Assembly (NCBI GenBank): GCA_963573385.1
Contig: CAUYLG010034702.1
Span: 1 to 64,000, forward strand
Source: Cacajao melanocephalus
Taxonomy: Eukaryota > Chordata > Mammalia > Primates > Pitheciidae
DNA length: 64,000 bases
Direction: 5' to 3'
The translations under genes and the position numbers were made by a program. Below, one piece after another: positions 43,690 through 57,059 of the stretch; the stretch's first letter is position 1, and every line of letters starts with the position of its first letter. The notes under the pieces are model-generated. The model worked only from the letters and a program-made list of their open reading frames with translations, had not been told where the DNA came from and did not search any database.

Positions 43690-44346
43690 TTAAAGATGTT
43701 TTTGGATTCTTTGAGCTTTTTATATACACTATCACAATCCTCATCTGTTTAGTGAGGCTGTACACATTGACTCTGGACATATATCCAGGAGTAATTTTTT
43801 GAAGTTTACTTATAATCATAAAAATGTATTTCCATTGCTCAGTAGCCCTGCATAGTTTATTAAAACAGCTCAGATCATTTCAGCATAGTAACACCAGCTA
43901 ATTATCACAATCTAATCACACTTGGAAGAATTGTTTCCTGGCTAAAAATTGCCATATCTCAGAACAGTTACTCCTCAATAATATAAACGCTTGGTCATTA
44001 GGATCAAAAAAAGAGAAGTTGGGCCCATCATCGTCTTTGGAGAGACGTGGGGGGTGAAAGCAACAAGACTACATGTCCTGGTTATTTCCCTAGAATCGAT
44101 TCCAGTTTGCCTTTCTCCTAATATGCTCAGCGTATGCACCAACACTTCACATTTGGTCTATTTCTTGGTTCAATCATTAACGATATCAAAGGACTTTTTA
44201 GTTCCTTTAATTCTTTATATCTCACTAGCACTACTTTTCAATATTTTATTAGCTAGTTGGTTGTATCTTTTTTCATTTGTTCTCTTCTGTCTGGGTTTGA
44301 TTGTTCTTTTGGGGTGTACGGTGTACATTCCTCACTTGTTCTTTCT
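43690..44346. other. Unassigned intergenic stretch
   Basis: No repeat recognised with confidence. The 181-aa frame 43991-44536 runs into TTCC and Alu sequence and is not considered coding. Confidence 0.4.
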
Positions 44347-44419
44347 CTTTCCTTCTTTCCTTCCTTCCTTCCTTCCTTCCTTCCTTCCTTCCTTCCTTCC
44401 TTCCTTCCTTCCTTCCTTC
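44347..44419. repeat. (TTCC)n tract at an Alu tail
   Basis: About 18 near-perfect TTCC units adjoining a truncated antisense Alu. Confidence 0.95.
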
Positions 44420-44573
44420 CAACATGATCTCACTTCCATCACCCAGACTGGAGTGCAGTGCTGCAATCACAGCTTACTGCAGCCTGGAATTCCTGGGCTC
44501 AAGCGGTCTTCCCACCTCATTCTCTCAAGTAGCTGAGACTATAGGCACACACAACTACACCAGGCAAAGTCTA
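44420..44573 (-). mobile_element. AluJ, 5'-truncated
   Basis: Only the 3' half (right arm), antisense. gtgtac(a/c)ttc occurs at about 44331 and 44577, a likely TSD that also encloses the TTCC tract. Confidence 0.88.
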
Positions 44574-44637
44574 CAGTGTACCTTCTTAACTTATCACAAT
44601 CTCTTTTCAAATAATATTAGATTATCTTTTTTTTAAT

Positions 44638-45231
<594 letters not shown>

Positions 45232-45346
45232 CAAACATTTTTTATACAAGAACTTGACCTATTGTATAAGAATCTTACAACATTGTAAGCCCATTTTTCT
45301 CTCCCACTTCCTGTGCTATTGTTGCCTTTTACTTTACTTCTGTGTA

Positions 45347-45645
45347 CACTTGATTCTCATTATTTACAGATTCTATATGTGTAAAGTCACCTACTTGCCA
45401 AAATTTGTTTTTAACTCCAAAATCTATGTGGTACTTCTGTAGTTATTTGTGAACATGCTCAGAGCAGCAAAAACTTTGAGTCCCTTGAGGTGCACAATCC
45501 AATCAGATGAAGTAAGGCAATGCCTGTCTTCTTTGTTTCAGCTCTTCTACTGTAAATAAATGTCCTATTTTTGGTCTAGTTAGTGCCACGTTGTTTACAT
45601 GTTGTGCTTTCCGTGTGGATGATTTCAGTGTTTAAAGTGGCCCCC
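45347..45645 (+). mobile_element. Tigger-type DNA transposon, left part
   Basis: Left end cacttgattctcattattt plus the 5' non-coding region (actgtaaataaatgtcc, ttagtgccacgttgtttac) and the start of the transposase frame (aagtggccccc). Interrupted at 45646 by L1; the right part is 51181-51524. Confidence 0.82.
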
Positions 45646-46116
45646 AAAAGACTTGTACACTGAAAACTATGAAATGGTGTTGAAAGAAATAAGCAAATGG
45701 AAAGACATCTGGTGTTCATGGAAGATTTAATATTGTTAAGATGTCAGTACTAACCGAAGTGATCCACAGATGCAATTCCTATCAAAATCCCAATGACATT
45801 TTCTGCAGAAATAGAAAAACCCATCCAAAAATCCACATAGAATCTCAAGGAACCTCCACATAGCCAAAACAATCTTGGAAAAGAAGTTAGAAGTCTCATA
45901 TTTTCGGACTTAAAAACTTTCTGCAAAGGTATGGTACTCAACATAGACTGGTACTGGCATAAAGACAGATTTAGAGACTGGTGGAAGAATATACAGAACC
46001 CAGAAATAAACCCTCTTATATGTGGTCAAATTATTTTTCAACAAGGCTACCAAGAGCACTCAATAGGGAAAGGACAGACTCCTTAACAAATAGTGTCAAA
46101 AAAAACTGGATGTCAG

Positions 46117-46408
<292 letters not shown>

Positions 46409-46731
46409 GGGTGTGGGGAAGCTTCATGACGTTGAATTTGGCAATGATTTAGTGGATATCACTGGATAATGATAAAGATTAGAAAATGATTTCTTCCTTT
46501 GGATAAGACACCAAAAGCACAGGAAACAAAAGGAAAAAAAAGACAAACGGAACTACATCAAACTCAAAAATTTTGTTCATCAAAGGACACAATCCACAGA
46601 GCAAAAAAAGAACCTATGGAATGGGAGAAAATATTTCCAAATCCTATATCTGATAATAGATCCAGAATATATAAAGAACTACAACTCAACAACAACAAAA
46701 ATCAAATAATCCGTTTTAAAAGTGGGTAAAG

Positions 46732-47091
46732 TCACAGAATACTACATGGCTATAAAAATGAATGAGATCACGTCCTTTGCAGCAACATGGATGGAGCTGG
46801 AGGCCACTACCCTAAGCAAATGCAGAACTAGAAAACCAGACACTGCATGCTTACTTGTAAGTGAGAGCTAAACATTGAGTGCACATGGTCATAAAGAGGG
46901 GAACAACAGACACCAGGGAATACTTGAGGGTGGAGAGTGGGAGGAGGGTGAGGATGAAAAAACTACCTATCGGGTACTATGCTGATTACATGGGTGACAA
47001 AATAATCTGTACACCAAACTCCTGTGACACACAGTTTATCTATATCACAAACATGTACATGTACCCCTGACCCTAAAATACAAGTGAAAAA
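46732..47091 (+). mobile_element. L1PA/L1PB 3' end, 5'-truncated, nested in L1MB
   Basis: Primate-type L1 end: ggctataaaaatgaatgag, gttgcaaa-type block replaced by gcagcaacatggatgg, ggagaggag-rich tract, aatctgtacaccaaactcc, acatgtacatgtacccctg. TSD (a)gtgggtaaag / aatgggtaaag at 46721-46731 and 47092-47102. Confidence 0.9.
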
Positions 47092-47915
47092 AATGGGTAA
47101 AGGATCTGCTCAAATAGACATTTCTTCAATGATAATGTGTAAGTGACCATCAAGCATATGAAAAGATGCTCAAGAGGACTAATCATCAGAGAAAAGCAAA
47201 TCAAAACCACAATGAGATGTTACTTTACACCCCATAGAGCATCAAAAAACAACAAGCAAGCAAAACCCCAGAAAATAACAAGTATTGGCAGGAATATGGA
47301 GAAGCCTGGACCCTTGTACACTGTTGGTATAACTGTAAAATGATACAACCACTGTGGAAAACAGTATGGCAGTTCTTCAAAAAGTTAAAACAGGACTACC
47401 ATACGGTGCAGCAGTCCCACTTCTAAGTATATCTCCAAAAGAACTCAAGTCAGTGTTTTGAAGACAGATTTGCAAACACCTGTATCTAGCGGCACTATTA
47501 ACAATAGTGAAGGGTTGGGAGCAACCTAAACATCCATCAACGGATGAATCAATAAACAAAATGTAATATATATGCACAACGAAATACTATGCAGCCTTAA
47601 GAAGGAAAGAAATTCTGTCACATGCAGCAACATAGATTATCTTTGAGAACGTTATGCTAAATGAAACAACCCATTTACAAAAGAACAAACACTGTGTGAT
47701 TCTTCCTATGTAATGTATCCAAAATAGTCAAATTCATTGATATAGAAAGTAGAATGGCAGTTACCAGGTGATGAGGGAAAGGGAAAATGGGGAGATGTTG
47801 TTTAATGGATATAGAATTTCAGTTCTGCAATATGAAAAAGTACTGGTGATCTGTTTCATAACAACGTAAATATGTTTAACACTACTGAACAGTATACTTA
47901 AAAATAGTAAATATC

Positions 47916-48234
<319 letters not shown>

Positions 48235-48241
48235 TTATTTT

Positions 48242-48640
48242 TTTAACCACACTTTTTAAAACCCTATTTTAATGTATATGTATAACTAGATACACAGAAA
48301 TTCCTGGCTCAGTGACCCTTCCAGATGCTGTGCCTTTGGGGGAGAAGTAAGTAGAAGTTGGGAGAGGCTGATACAGTTACACAGGTCATAAAATATGCTG
48401 TGAGAGGAAAGGGGCAGAGTTGTTTGTTTATTTTGTATTTTGGGCTCACATTTGCTCAAGAGCTTTATGTTTATCATCAGATAATTAAAGAATATTTGCT
48501 TAAATCTCACTTGGGTTTGCTGAAGTCAACACAGTCTAAGGATAAAAACCTGGTTTTTCCTCAGATTCTGCTATTACAGGTTAAATTGTGTGTGTCCCCT
48601 CAGACTCACACATTGAAGTCATAACCCCCAGTGCCTTAAG
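48242..48640 (-). mobile_element. Probable 3'-end retrocopy, antisense, with TSD
   Basis: About 400 bases that interrupt the L1MB 3' UTR, flanked by atgatttatttt at 48230-48241 and 48641-48652. On the minus strand it ends with an ATTAAA signal about 25 nt before an A run (cattaaaatagggtttt ... ggttaaaaaaa), typical of a processed mRNA end. Its other end holds an LTR-like block (attgtgtgtgtcccctc). Source transcript not recognised. Confidence 0.65.
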
Positions 48641-48770
48641 ATGATTTATTTTGTGTTGTATTTTTTTAACCACAATAAAAATTAAAAAATTATTTTAAAA
48701 AGGAATAAATTCAAAATGGATCAAAGACCCAACCATAAACTATAAACTCTCTTAAAAGAAAACATAAAAC

Positions 48771-49061
48771 TAGGGGTGGTGGATCATGCCTGTAATCCCA
48801 GCACTTCGAGAGGCCAAGAAGAGTGGATTGCTTGAGCCCAGGAGTTTGAGACCAGCCTGGGCAACATGGGGAAACCCCTGTCTCTATAAAAATACAGAAA
48901 TCAGCCAGGCGTGGTGGCAAACACGTATAGTCTCTGCTGCTCAGGAGGCTAAAGTGGGAGGATCGCTTGAGTCTGGGTGGTAGAGGCAGCAGTGAGCTGT
49001 GATCACACCACTGAACTCAAGCCTGGGTAACAGGGTAAGACCTTGTCTCAAAAAAAAAAAA
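48771..49061 (+). mobile_element. AluJ inside L1 copy B
   Basis: Old dimer (gcttgagcccaggagtttg). It sits at nearly the same L1 position as the AluS in copy A, but the subfamily differs, so the insertions are independent. Confidence 0.93.
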
Positions 49062-49407
49062 TAGGGAAGAAGCTTTATGATATTGGGTTTGACAATGATT
49101 TATTGGTTATGACATCAAAAGCATAGGCAACGAAAGAAAAAATTGACAAGATGGACTTCTTCAAAATCAAAAACTTTTGTGCATCATAGGGCACTATCAA
49201 CAGCGTGAAAGGGAACCCATGAAATATGAGGAAGTATTTGTAAATCACATATCTGATAAGAGATTGATAATCAAGATAGAGAACTTTTAAAATGCAACAA
49301 CCAAAAAAATCAAGCAACCTGATTTTTAAAATGAGCAAAAGATTCAAATAAATGGTTTTCAGAATAACACAAATGGCCAATAAACACATTTAAAAATGGC
49401 CAACATG

Positions 49408-49723
<316 letters not shown>

Positions 49724-50014
49724 TCAGAGATTAACATCCGTAAGCATTAGGGAAATTAACAACAAAACACAATAAAATACCACTTCACACACACCCGTTA
49801 GAATGGCTATTTATTATTATAAAAAAGGACAACAAAAATATCGTGTTGATGAAAATGTGGAGAAACAGGAACCCTTGTGCATTCCTGAGGAAAAATGTAA
49901 AATGGAGCAGCTGCTATGAAAAACGGTATGGCAATTTCTCAAAAAATTAGACATAGAGTTACCATAAGATCTAGCAATTCCACTTCTGGGTGTATACCAA
50001 AAGAACTAAAATCA

Positions 50015-50310
<296 letters not shown>

Positions 50311-50519
50311 AAGAACGAAAATCAAAGTCTTAAAGAGATATTTGTACACCAGTGTTCACACTGTGATTATAGCATTATTCATAATAGCCAGAAGATGGAA
50401 GCTACCCCAGCATTCATCAATGAATGAATGAGTAAACAAAACGTGGTATATACATACAAGGGAATATTATTCAACCTTGTCACAAAAGGTCAAATATTGT
50501 ATGATTCCACATATATGAG

Positions 50520-50929
50520 TGTGGGGACAAGTGTGACTTCTGACTAACCCTGAGTCAAAAATGCCTCCATAATATCTAGCTGTCATATTACTTTCTGTGT
50601 AGGACACCTAGTCACTGTGAGTTTCCTCCAAAACAACCCTTAATGCGGTTACAAACATCATAGGCTGGGATTCCTGTAGCACCTATACATTGCTTCCAAA
50701 GCACATATATTTATACTTTTCCCCAATACATCAGCCTCCCCAAGAGTCTGGGAGGTTTTGGTACTCAGATCTACTTGTCTTGCAGCCCCCAAAACCATGC
50801 TTCGGTCCATAAGTTCCCCTGATAAATCATCTCATACCAACAAACTGGATTTGTCTGCCTCCTCCTTTGATTTCTCAGGTTCTTTGGTATTTGGGGGACT
50901 CTTTGCATATGCAGCCCTTTCACAGAACA
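50520..50929 (+). mobile_element. Solo LTR with 5-bp TSD, family not assigned
   Basis: 410 bp beginning TG (tgtggggacaagtgtgac) and ending CA (tttcacagaaca), flanked by atgag at 50515-50519 and 50930-50934. The L1 text reads continuously across the gap (ccacatatatgag / gaggtacgtagagg). These are hallmarks of an endogenous-retrovirus solo LTR; no internal viral sequence is present. Confidence 0.85.
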
Positions 50930-51180
50930 ATGAGGTACGTAGAGGACTCAATTCATAAAGACAAAAAGCAGAAGGTGGTAGTCAGGGCAGAAGGGACGGA
51001 GGACAGGGAGTTATTGTTTAATGGGTATGGAAGTTTGGTTTGAGAAGATGAAAAGGTTCTGGCAATGGGTAATGGTGGTGGTAGTTGCAGAATAATATAA
51101 AAATACTTAATGCCACTGAACTGTACACTGACAAATAATTAAAATAGTAAATTTTATGCCATATATATCTTTCAAAATAA

Positions 51181-51524
51181 AAAATGGCTCCCAGGTGCAA
51201 TGATAAAGTTCTACCTGGTGTTCCTAGTACAAGAAGACATGGATGTGCCTTATGTGTGTGTTAGATGAGCTTTGTTCCGGCATTAGTTATAGTGCTGTTG
51301 GCCGTGAGCTCCATGTTAATAAATCAGTGATATATATTACATAAGCTGTCTTTAGAGACACAAATAAAACAAGATTATGTATTGATTGTTGGACAAAAGT
51401 GTTGTGACCCGGGGTTTACGGAATCTAACTCTGTATTTCCCCTGCGAACAATATTCAGTGTTCACTAATTCACCATTTTTGACATCTTTACAGAACTTAA
51501 CTATCATGACTAAGAAGAATCAGG
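51181..51524 (+). mobile_element. Tigger-type DNA transposon, right part
   Basis: Continues the transposase N-terminal region; one frame reads SYSAVGRELHVN around 51288, resembling the CENP-B/pogo-type helix-turn-helix. It then runs to the right end aagaagaatcagg, inverted relative to the left end. The words aaa(g/a)tggc(c/t)ccca at 45633-45645 and 51181-51193 are the TSD of the intervening L1. Transposase is broken and internally deleted. Confidence 0.82.
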
Positions 51525-51824
51525 TGGGACAGACACAGTGGCTTATACCTGTAATCCTAGCACTTTAGGAGGATGAGGCGGGAGGATCACCTGAATCCAG
51601 GAGTTCAAAATCAACCTGGGCAACATAGTGAAACCCTGTCTCTACTAAAAATACAAAAATTAGCAGGGCATGGTCACACACACCTGTAATCCCAACCACT
51701 TGGGAGGTGGAGAGGTAAGTGAATGGCTTGAACCCAGGAGGCAGAGGTTGCAGGGAGCTAAGATTGTGCCACTGCACTCAAACCTGGGCAACAGAGTGAG
51801 ACTGTCTCAAAAAAAAACAAAAAA
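51524..51824 (+). mobile_element. Alu beside the Tigger end
   Basis: Complete dimer with a small rearrangement in the right arm (ggaggtggagaggtaagtg). Confidence 0.93.
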
Positions 51825-51825
51825 G

Positions 51826-51965
51826 GAGAAATCATGACCAAAATTTTTCCAAATTTGATCAGCCCACAAATCCAAGAAGCTCAACAGACCCCAAACAGAA
51901 GAAACATGAAGAATACTTTACCAAGGCACATCATAATTAAATTACTTACAACTATAGACATTGTA
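51826..51965 (+). mobile_element. L1M ORF1-region fragment, sense
   Basis: gaccaaaatttttccaaattt, ccaagaagctcaacagacc, accaaggcacatcataatt. The same region continues inverted from 52069. Confidence 0.8.
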
Positions 51966-52068
51966 TTGTGTTGGCCAGGCTGGTCTTGAATTCCTGACTT
52001 CAAGTGATCCATCTGACTTGGCCTCCCAAAGTGCTGGAACTACAGACATGAGCCACCACACCCAGCCA
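51966..52068 (-). mobile_element. Alu 5' part only, antisense
   Basis: tgtgttggccaggctggtc to cacacccagcc; lacks the 3' half and tail. Confidence 0.9.
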
Positions 52069-52196
52069 GGCCATGATTTCTCTAAATATTTTTTTGCTGT
52101 CTGTTTCTCTTTCTTCTCCTTCTGGAACTCCAGTAACATATATACCCCACTTGATGTTATGGCACAACTCACTGATGCTCAGTTCTTTTCCATTTG

Positions 52197-52470
52197 TTTT
52201 CTTTGAAATGGGGTTTTGGTCTGTCACCCAGGCTGGAGTACAGTGGCCCAGTTATGGCTCACTGCAGCCTCAACCTCACAGGGCTCAGGTAATCCTCAGC
52301 CTCCTGTAGCTGGGACTACAGCTGCATGCCACCACACTTGGCTAATTTTTTTTAGGCACACGATCTTATTATGTTGCCCAGGCTGGTCTTAAACAACTGG
52401 GCTCAAGCAATCTGCCTGCCTCAGCCTCTCAAAGTGCTAGGGTTACAAGCATGAGTCACCACACCAAGCC
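52197..52470 (-). mobile_element. AluJ
   Basis: Antisense dimer with small deletions (cacagggctcaggtaatcc, ttgcccaggctggtcttaaac). Confidence 0.93.
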
Positions 52471-52627
52471 TCTTTTCACTTTGCTTTTATTACACTATAT
52501 TGTGTTTTGAATAATTTCTATGCCTATGCCTTTTATGTTGTTAATCGTTACTTGCAGTGTATCACTGTTGTAATTAGATCTGGTATGTTTTTCACCTCAA
52601 ACATTGTAATTATCAATTCCATAATTT

Positions 52628-52912
52628 GTTTGTTTGTTTGAAATGAAGTCTTGCTCTGTTGCCTAAGCTGGAGTGCAATGGCATGATATTGGCACAATGC
52701 AACCTCCACCTCCCTAGTTCAAGCAATTCTCCTGCCTCAGCCTCCTGAGTTGAGTAGCTGGGATTAAAGGCATGCACCACCAGGCCTGGCTAATTTTTGT
52801 ATTTAGTAGAGACATGTTGACCAGGCTAGTCTCAAACTCCTAACTTCAAGTGATCCACCTGCCTCAGCCTCCCAAAGTGCTAAGATTACAGGCATGAGCC
52901 ACCACACCTGAC
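52628..52912 (-). mobile_element. AluS with TSD
   Basis: Antisense dimer, tail (TTTG)n, with an internal duplication gagttgagtagctgg. TSD ccataattt at 52619-52627 and 52912-52920. Confidence 0.94.
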
Positions 52913-53570
52913 CCCATAATTTTTATTTGGGTCTTTTTCATATAACTTTCAGATCTCCTCTTATCATATTCATGTTTTTCTCTACCTCCCTGAATATATG
53001 AGGGCAATTTTCCAATATAGTAGTTGTTTTTAATGTCCTTGTCTGCCAATTCTACCAAACATGTCATTTCTGGGTCTACTTCTGTTGGTTGATTTTTCTT
53101 CTCATTGTGTTGTGTTTTGCTATTTTTTTCATGCCTAATACTTTCAAACTGAATACCTGGTACATTTTTGCTGTGAATTATACTCTCTTGGATTCTAGGA
53201 TTTTGTCTTTGTTTTTATTCTTTTAAATATTTTTGAACTTAACTCAGGTTACTTGAAAATTTTTTTTTTTGGATGCTTGTCTTTGAGGTTTGTTAGGTGA
53301 GACCTGAGTAGTCTTTAATTTGGGGGCTAATTTTTATCTACTACTGAGCTAGTACTCTTCTGAGTATTATAATTGAATAAAAGGAGGCCTTTCTTTCTGC
53401 TCAGTGGGAACACAAATTATTCTCAGGCCTACATGACCTGTATGGATTGTTCAGCCTGCTTATTTCCAGTGTTCTTTCTCTGGTCTCCAGGCAGATTCTT
53501 CATATGCAAGTACTAACCAAAACTCAGCTGAAAGCTTGAAGGGAACTCCCTTCAGATTTCTAGAGCTTTG

Positions 53571-54015
53571 TTTGGGAGCAAATGCTTTTTAACAGGTTTT
53601 TAAGTTTTTTACAAATATACTGGAGAATCATGCAACGCTACCAGCATTGGATCTCAAGTCTGCGCATTCCTTCGCAACCAGTCCTGCAATGGCCGAAACT
53701 TTGATCTCAGCTTTATTATTTACTATGACCCCTGCATTCTCTTCAAAATAAGGAAACACATCATCTTTTTTCTGGTATGACTTTCTTTGTTGAATGACCA
53801 CTGCTGGATGTACCTTCTTTCTGAGCTCTGTTTGACTTTTTTGACTGTGGCCATTACCATATGATCTACACCAGCAGCGGGAAGTCTGTTCAGCTATCTC
53901 TTGATCCCCTTGATCACAGTTCCCACTAGAAGACCCAAGGGAATTTGGAATTTCATACCAGTGGACCCACTACATCCTCTTTTCAACATCTTGAATGCCT
54001 GAAAGTGGCAAAAAG
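53571..54015 (-). pseudogene. RPL23 pseudogene: RPL23 processed pseudogene
   Basis: The minus strand carries an intronless copy of ribosomal protein L23 (uL14 family, large ribosomal subunit) mRNA. The start-codon region is at 53989 and the stop-codon region at 53628-53630, followed by the RPL23 3' UTR (ctccagtatatttgtaaa) and attenuated tail to about 53573. Recognisable coding words include aggtacatccagcagtggtc, ggactggttgcgaaggaatg and gaacagacttcccgctgctg. A block of roughly 50-60 nt encoding the early uL14 core is deleted, and a stop replaces an arginine codon just after it (gagatagctgaac), so no L23 can be made. ctagagcttt flanks it at 53561-53570 and 54016-54025, showing L1-mediated insertion into an older antisense L1M 5' UTR. 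Confidence 0.92.
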
Positions 54016-54250
54016 CTAGAGCTTTCTTCCTGAGCAGTTTGCTCCTGCAAAAATACCATGTTCTGTGAATTCTAGCCACCTTGTTCTGCCCTAATTCTTA
54101 ATTCTGTCTCCTCAACTGAAGGAAATTGCTGACTTTTGTTTGAGTTACTGTCCCTGTGCTGTGTTCTGGAAATTCTCTCTAGGCAGAAAGCTAAGGCAAT
54201 CATGGGGCTCACCTCATTATTTCTCCTCTCCTCTGTTCTTTCTCATCCCC
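54016..54250 (-). mobile_element. L1M 5' UTR, antisense, continuation
   Basis: After the pseudogene the antisense L1M 5' UTR resumes (gaaattctctctaggcagaaa, ggggctcacctcattattt). Confidence 0.7.
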
Positions 54251-54269
54251 ATGACTTCTCTTCACGCCT

Positions 54270-55140
54270 TGTAAATGTTAGAGTTCTTTAGTGCTTAGTC
54301 CTTGGGCTTCTTCCACATTTTACTCTCCCTAGTCACAGGACTTTAATATCATCATCACGTTCATGACTCCTTAATTTATTGCTCTAGTCTGGATCTCACT
54401 GGAGATTTGTTTTTTCATTTGCCTTCGTGATGTCCTCACTTCGATATCTAATTATAATACCAAACAACATATCTTAAAATTTGTTTCTTCTATATTCTTC
54501 TTAATGACAACCTTTTTTTCTCACAAATACTGGGGATAAAGACCTGGGCATCATCCTTGACCCTTTTCTTTCTCTTACTCCTTAGATTCAGTTTATCAGC
54601 AAATCCTGGCCGCTCCTCCACTAAAACAGATACAAGAATTCAGCCTTTCTCATCACTCCTATCATCACTCTCATTATCCCCACCATGATCCAAGCCACCA
54701 TCATCTCTTACCTGGCTAAATCTGACAGCATCTTAACTTCCCTGCTTCTCTGCCCTTGCCTACTGAAAGTCTACTTTCAACACAATAGCTGAATTCATCC
54801 TGATTAGTCATAAGTTAGAACATATCCGTCTTCTGCTCAAAAGGCTTCCCAGTTAACTCAAATGCCAAAGTCCTTTCAATGACCTACAGAATCCACTCCA
54901 TGCTCACTCTGACCTCCCCCTCCCCACCCCCACACACTCACTCTTTGCTAGCCACTCACCCTCCTTACCGTTCCCCAGCTATTTCAGGCATGTTCCCACC
55001 TAGGCCTTTGCCCTTGCTGCTACCTCTGTCTGGAATTCTCTTGCCCCAGCAAGACGTGGTAAGTTCCCCACACTCCCTTTAGGTCTCTATTCCAAAGTTA
55101 CTTTTTCCGTCAGATCTTCCCTGGCTACTTTATCTAAATA
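54270..55140 (+). mobile_element. L2, long sense copy
   Basis: The longest L2 in the window: gttagagttctttagtgctt, ggcatcatccttgaccc, ccaagccaccatcatctct, tcttctgctcaaaaggcttcc, ctaggcctttgcccttgc, ctggaattctcttgcccc. Corresponds to the ORF2 end and 3' UTR; decayed. Confidence 0.88.
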
Positions 55141-55164
55141 ACTATATATCTTCACATCTATTTC

Positions 55165-55325
55165 CTTATTTAATAATCAACATCCTTATTTAATTCTCAA
55201 CTATTAATTATCCTTATTTTATAAATGAGGAAAGCGGAAATCAGAGAGATGAAGTGAATTGCCCAAGGTCACACTGCTAGTAAATGGTAAAGCATGCAGA
55301 TTAACTCCGGAACCTTCTCAATACA
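55165..55325 (-). mobile_element. MIR SINE, antisense
   Basis: ccttattttataaatgaggaaa, attgcccaaggtcacactgc, taactccggaacc follow antisense MIR. Confidence 0.88.
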
Positions 55326-55499
55326 TTTATCTTATGTGCATGATATTTAGTCTATAGGACTATTACATATATTTATCACATGTATACACAGACCTATAGC
55401 TATATCCCATCTTCAAGCTATATTTCATCATAGCTGTTTCTAAGTCCTCCACGACCGATGCAACTGATAGAGACTTGTGGATGTAAGATGATGCACTGA

Positions 55500-55640
55500 C
55501 CCAGCTAGCATTTACTGGGAATCTACTATGTGCTAGATGTTGTGATGAATGCTGAGGATATAGAGATGGAAGACGCAGTTGCTGTCATCAATTACCTCAC
55601 AGTTGGGAATAGGGAGAAGACAGACACTTAGAAGTTCCTT
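55500..55640 (-). mobile_element. L2 3' end, antisense
   Basis: catttactgggaatctactatg, gaatgctgaggatatagag, aagacagacacttag match the antisense L2 terminus. Confidence 0.8.
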
Positions 55641-56430
55641 GGAGAAAGAACTAGGTAGGACCCAATGGATTAAAAATACTGAATGAAGATTCTAATCCAA
55701 CACAAGAAAGTTTCTAATGGTCAAAGCTGTCTGAAAATGAAGTGGGCTACAGGGTGGAGTTCCTCTCACAGGAATTGTCCCAGCAAAAGTAGCGTGACAA
55801 TTGACCTGGCTTTTACAGAGGGGATTGACTTAAATATAACATGGCTGATCAGGAGCCGGGTAACCAATGTGAGCTAAGCTTTTTAAAGACATTTTTCAAC
55901 AAAGTGACTATTTGCAGAGATGTGTGTAGGGCTAAGGGAACTAATAATTTTGATGCACCCAGGGGACTAGCAGAAACTAGAAGGCGTTTCCACTTTTTGG
56001 CTGCAGGCACAGAGGGAGCCTGATGAAAAGCTGGAGCCTAGGAAAATAGGCTCTCAGAGAGGAAAAGAATTTCTAGAGAGAAGCAGCCACTGCCAGAACT
56101 GGGACAATACAGCATTCCCATAAACAACATATCTGCATTTCTCTATCCTCAGGTTGTTCGGTTATTTGCAGTACCACTTACTCACCAAATGCAAATGGAA
56201 GCTAGAGGCAAGCACCTGCCAGTGGAGGAACTGATACTGTCCACAGAGCTCAGTGTCTGAGGGCATCCAGCAGAGCAGAAGAGTGTGAAATAGATCCAGA
56301 GGGAAAAGGCAGAATAATCAGCAGAGTTGGTTTTAAGGGCCCTTTATTTATTCAGAGACAAAACATATTTTTCCCTTCAGACTCTACAAATGAACAATTA
56401 GGAAGCAAACCTCAACTGTGGGGTGAGTGG
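55641..56430. other. Unassigned, repeat-poor stretch before the CpG block
   Basis: No Alu or L1. On the minus strand an AATAAATAAA occurs at 56343-56352, the only strong polyadenylation-type signal near the CpG block; the frames here (60-65 aa) have no domain. Confidence 0.4.
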
Positions 56431-56880
56431 GGCGTGGAGAAAATTCGAGCTGAACGGATAATCTGGCTCTGCCCTTCCCACGTCTCTTTCCCACGCAGCG
56501 TCACCTGGTGCTCTCCGGTGCCCGCCACCAGCTATCCCTGCCCTGGCGCCAGGGCGAAGCGCATGGGCTGGGGAACTTCCTTCCTGCGCCGGTGATCAAG
56601 GGCGTCCCAGCTCACAGAGGGCCAGGAGGCAAGGCCTGGGCACACGTCCCGCCCCGCCCGGACGCTGGTGCCCGCGGGGTCCTCCTGGCCCTGCTGGGAG
56701 CGTAGGGGTTGCGGCGACCATTCATAACCCGGCTGCCAGACAAGCGAGTCTTTCCACGTGGGCAGAGGCGATGTAGTTCAGGTGGCAAGGATCCAAGGCG
56801 GAGACTTCCTCCCCTCTGCGTCCACCCACCACCCGTCCCCGCCTCCGACCTAGAAAAGGACACGCACACAAAAAACTTTC
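56431..56880. promoter_or_regulatory. CpG-island-like block A
   Basis: By hand count about 30 CpG dinucleotides in about 420 bases, with GC clearly above the flanks, GC boxes (gtcccgccccgcccg at 56647-56661) and a CCAAT (tttcccaatggg) just downstream near 56918. Fits a promoter or enhancer CpG island. Transcription direction is not determinable; open frames on both strands have no recognisable domain. Confidence 0.65.
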
Positions 56881-57059
56881 GCCACACTATTAATATATTC
56901 GCGTTTCCTCCCACTTTCCCAATGGGCTACCAGCTGCAGAACTCCTGAATAGAAAGCTTAATTGTGCTTTGTCATGCAGAGTACCTCGATTTTCTATAGA
57001 AGGTTACAAAGGGCCATTTGAAGTATTTCTTTCTTGCCTAATAGAGAACCATTTGCATA
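56881..57059. other. AT-richer gap between CpG blocks
   Basis: Lower CpG, contains attaatatattc and a run of unique sequence; no repeat recognised. Confidence 0.35.

Larger units (their letters stand above)
52069..53570 (-). mobile_element. L1M (ME-type) ORF1 start and 5' UTR, antisense
   Basis: Antisense L1M order: tctctaaatatttttttgctg, ttctccttctggaactcc, then tcatttctgggtctacttctg and acatgacctg-type 5' UTR. Split by Alus at 52197-52470 and 52628-52912; continues past the RPL23 pseudogene to about 54250. Confidence 0.8.

Noticed and set aside
43991..44536. 181-aa plus-strand frame
   Set aside because: Hydrophobic-looking but ends in LPSF repeats and Alu; AT-rich chance frame.
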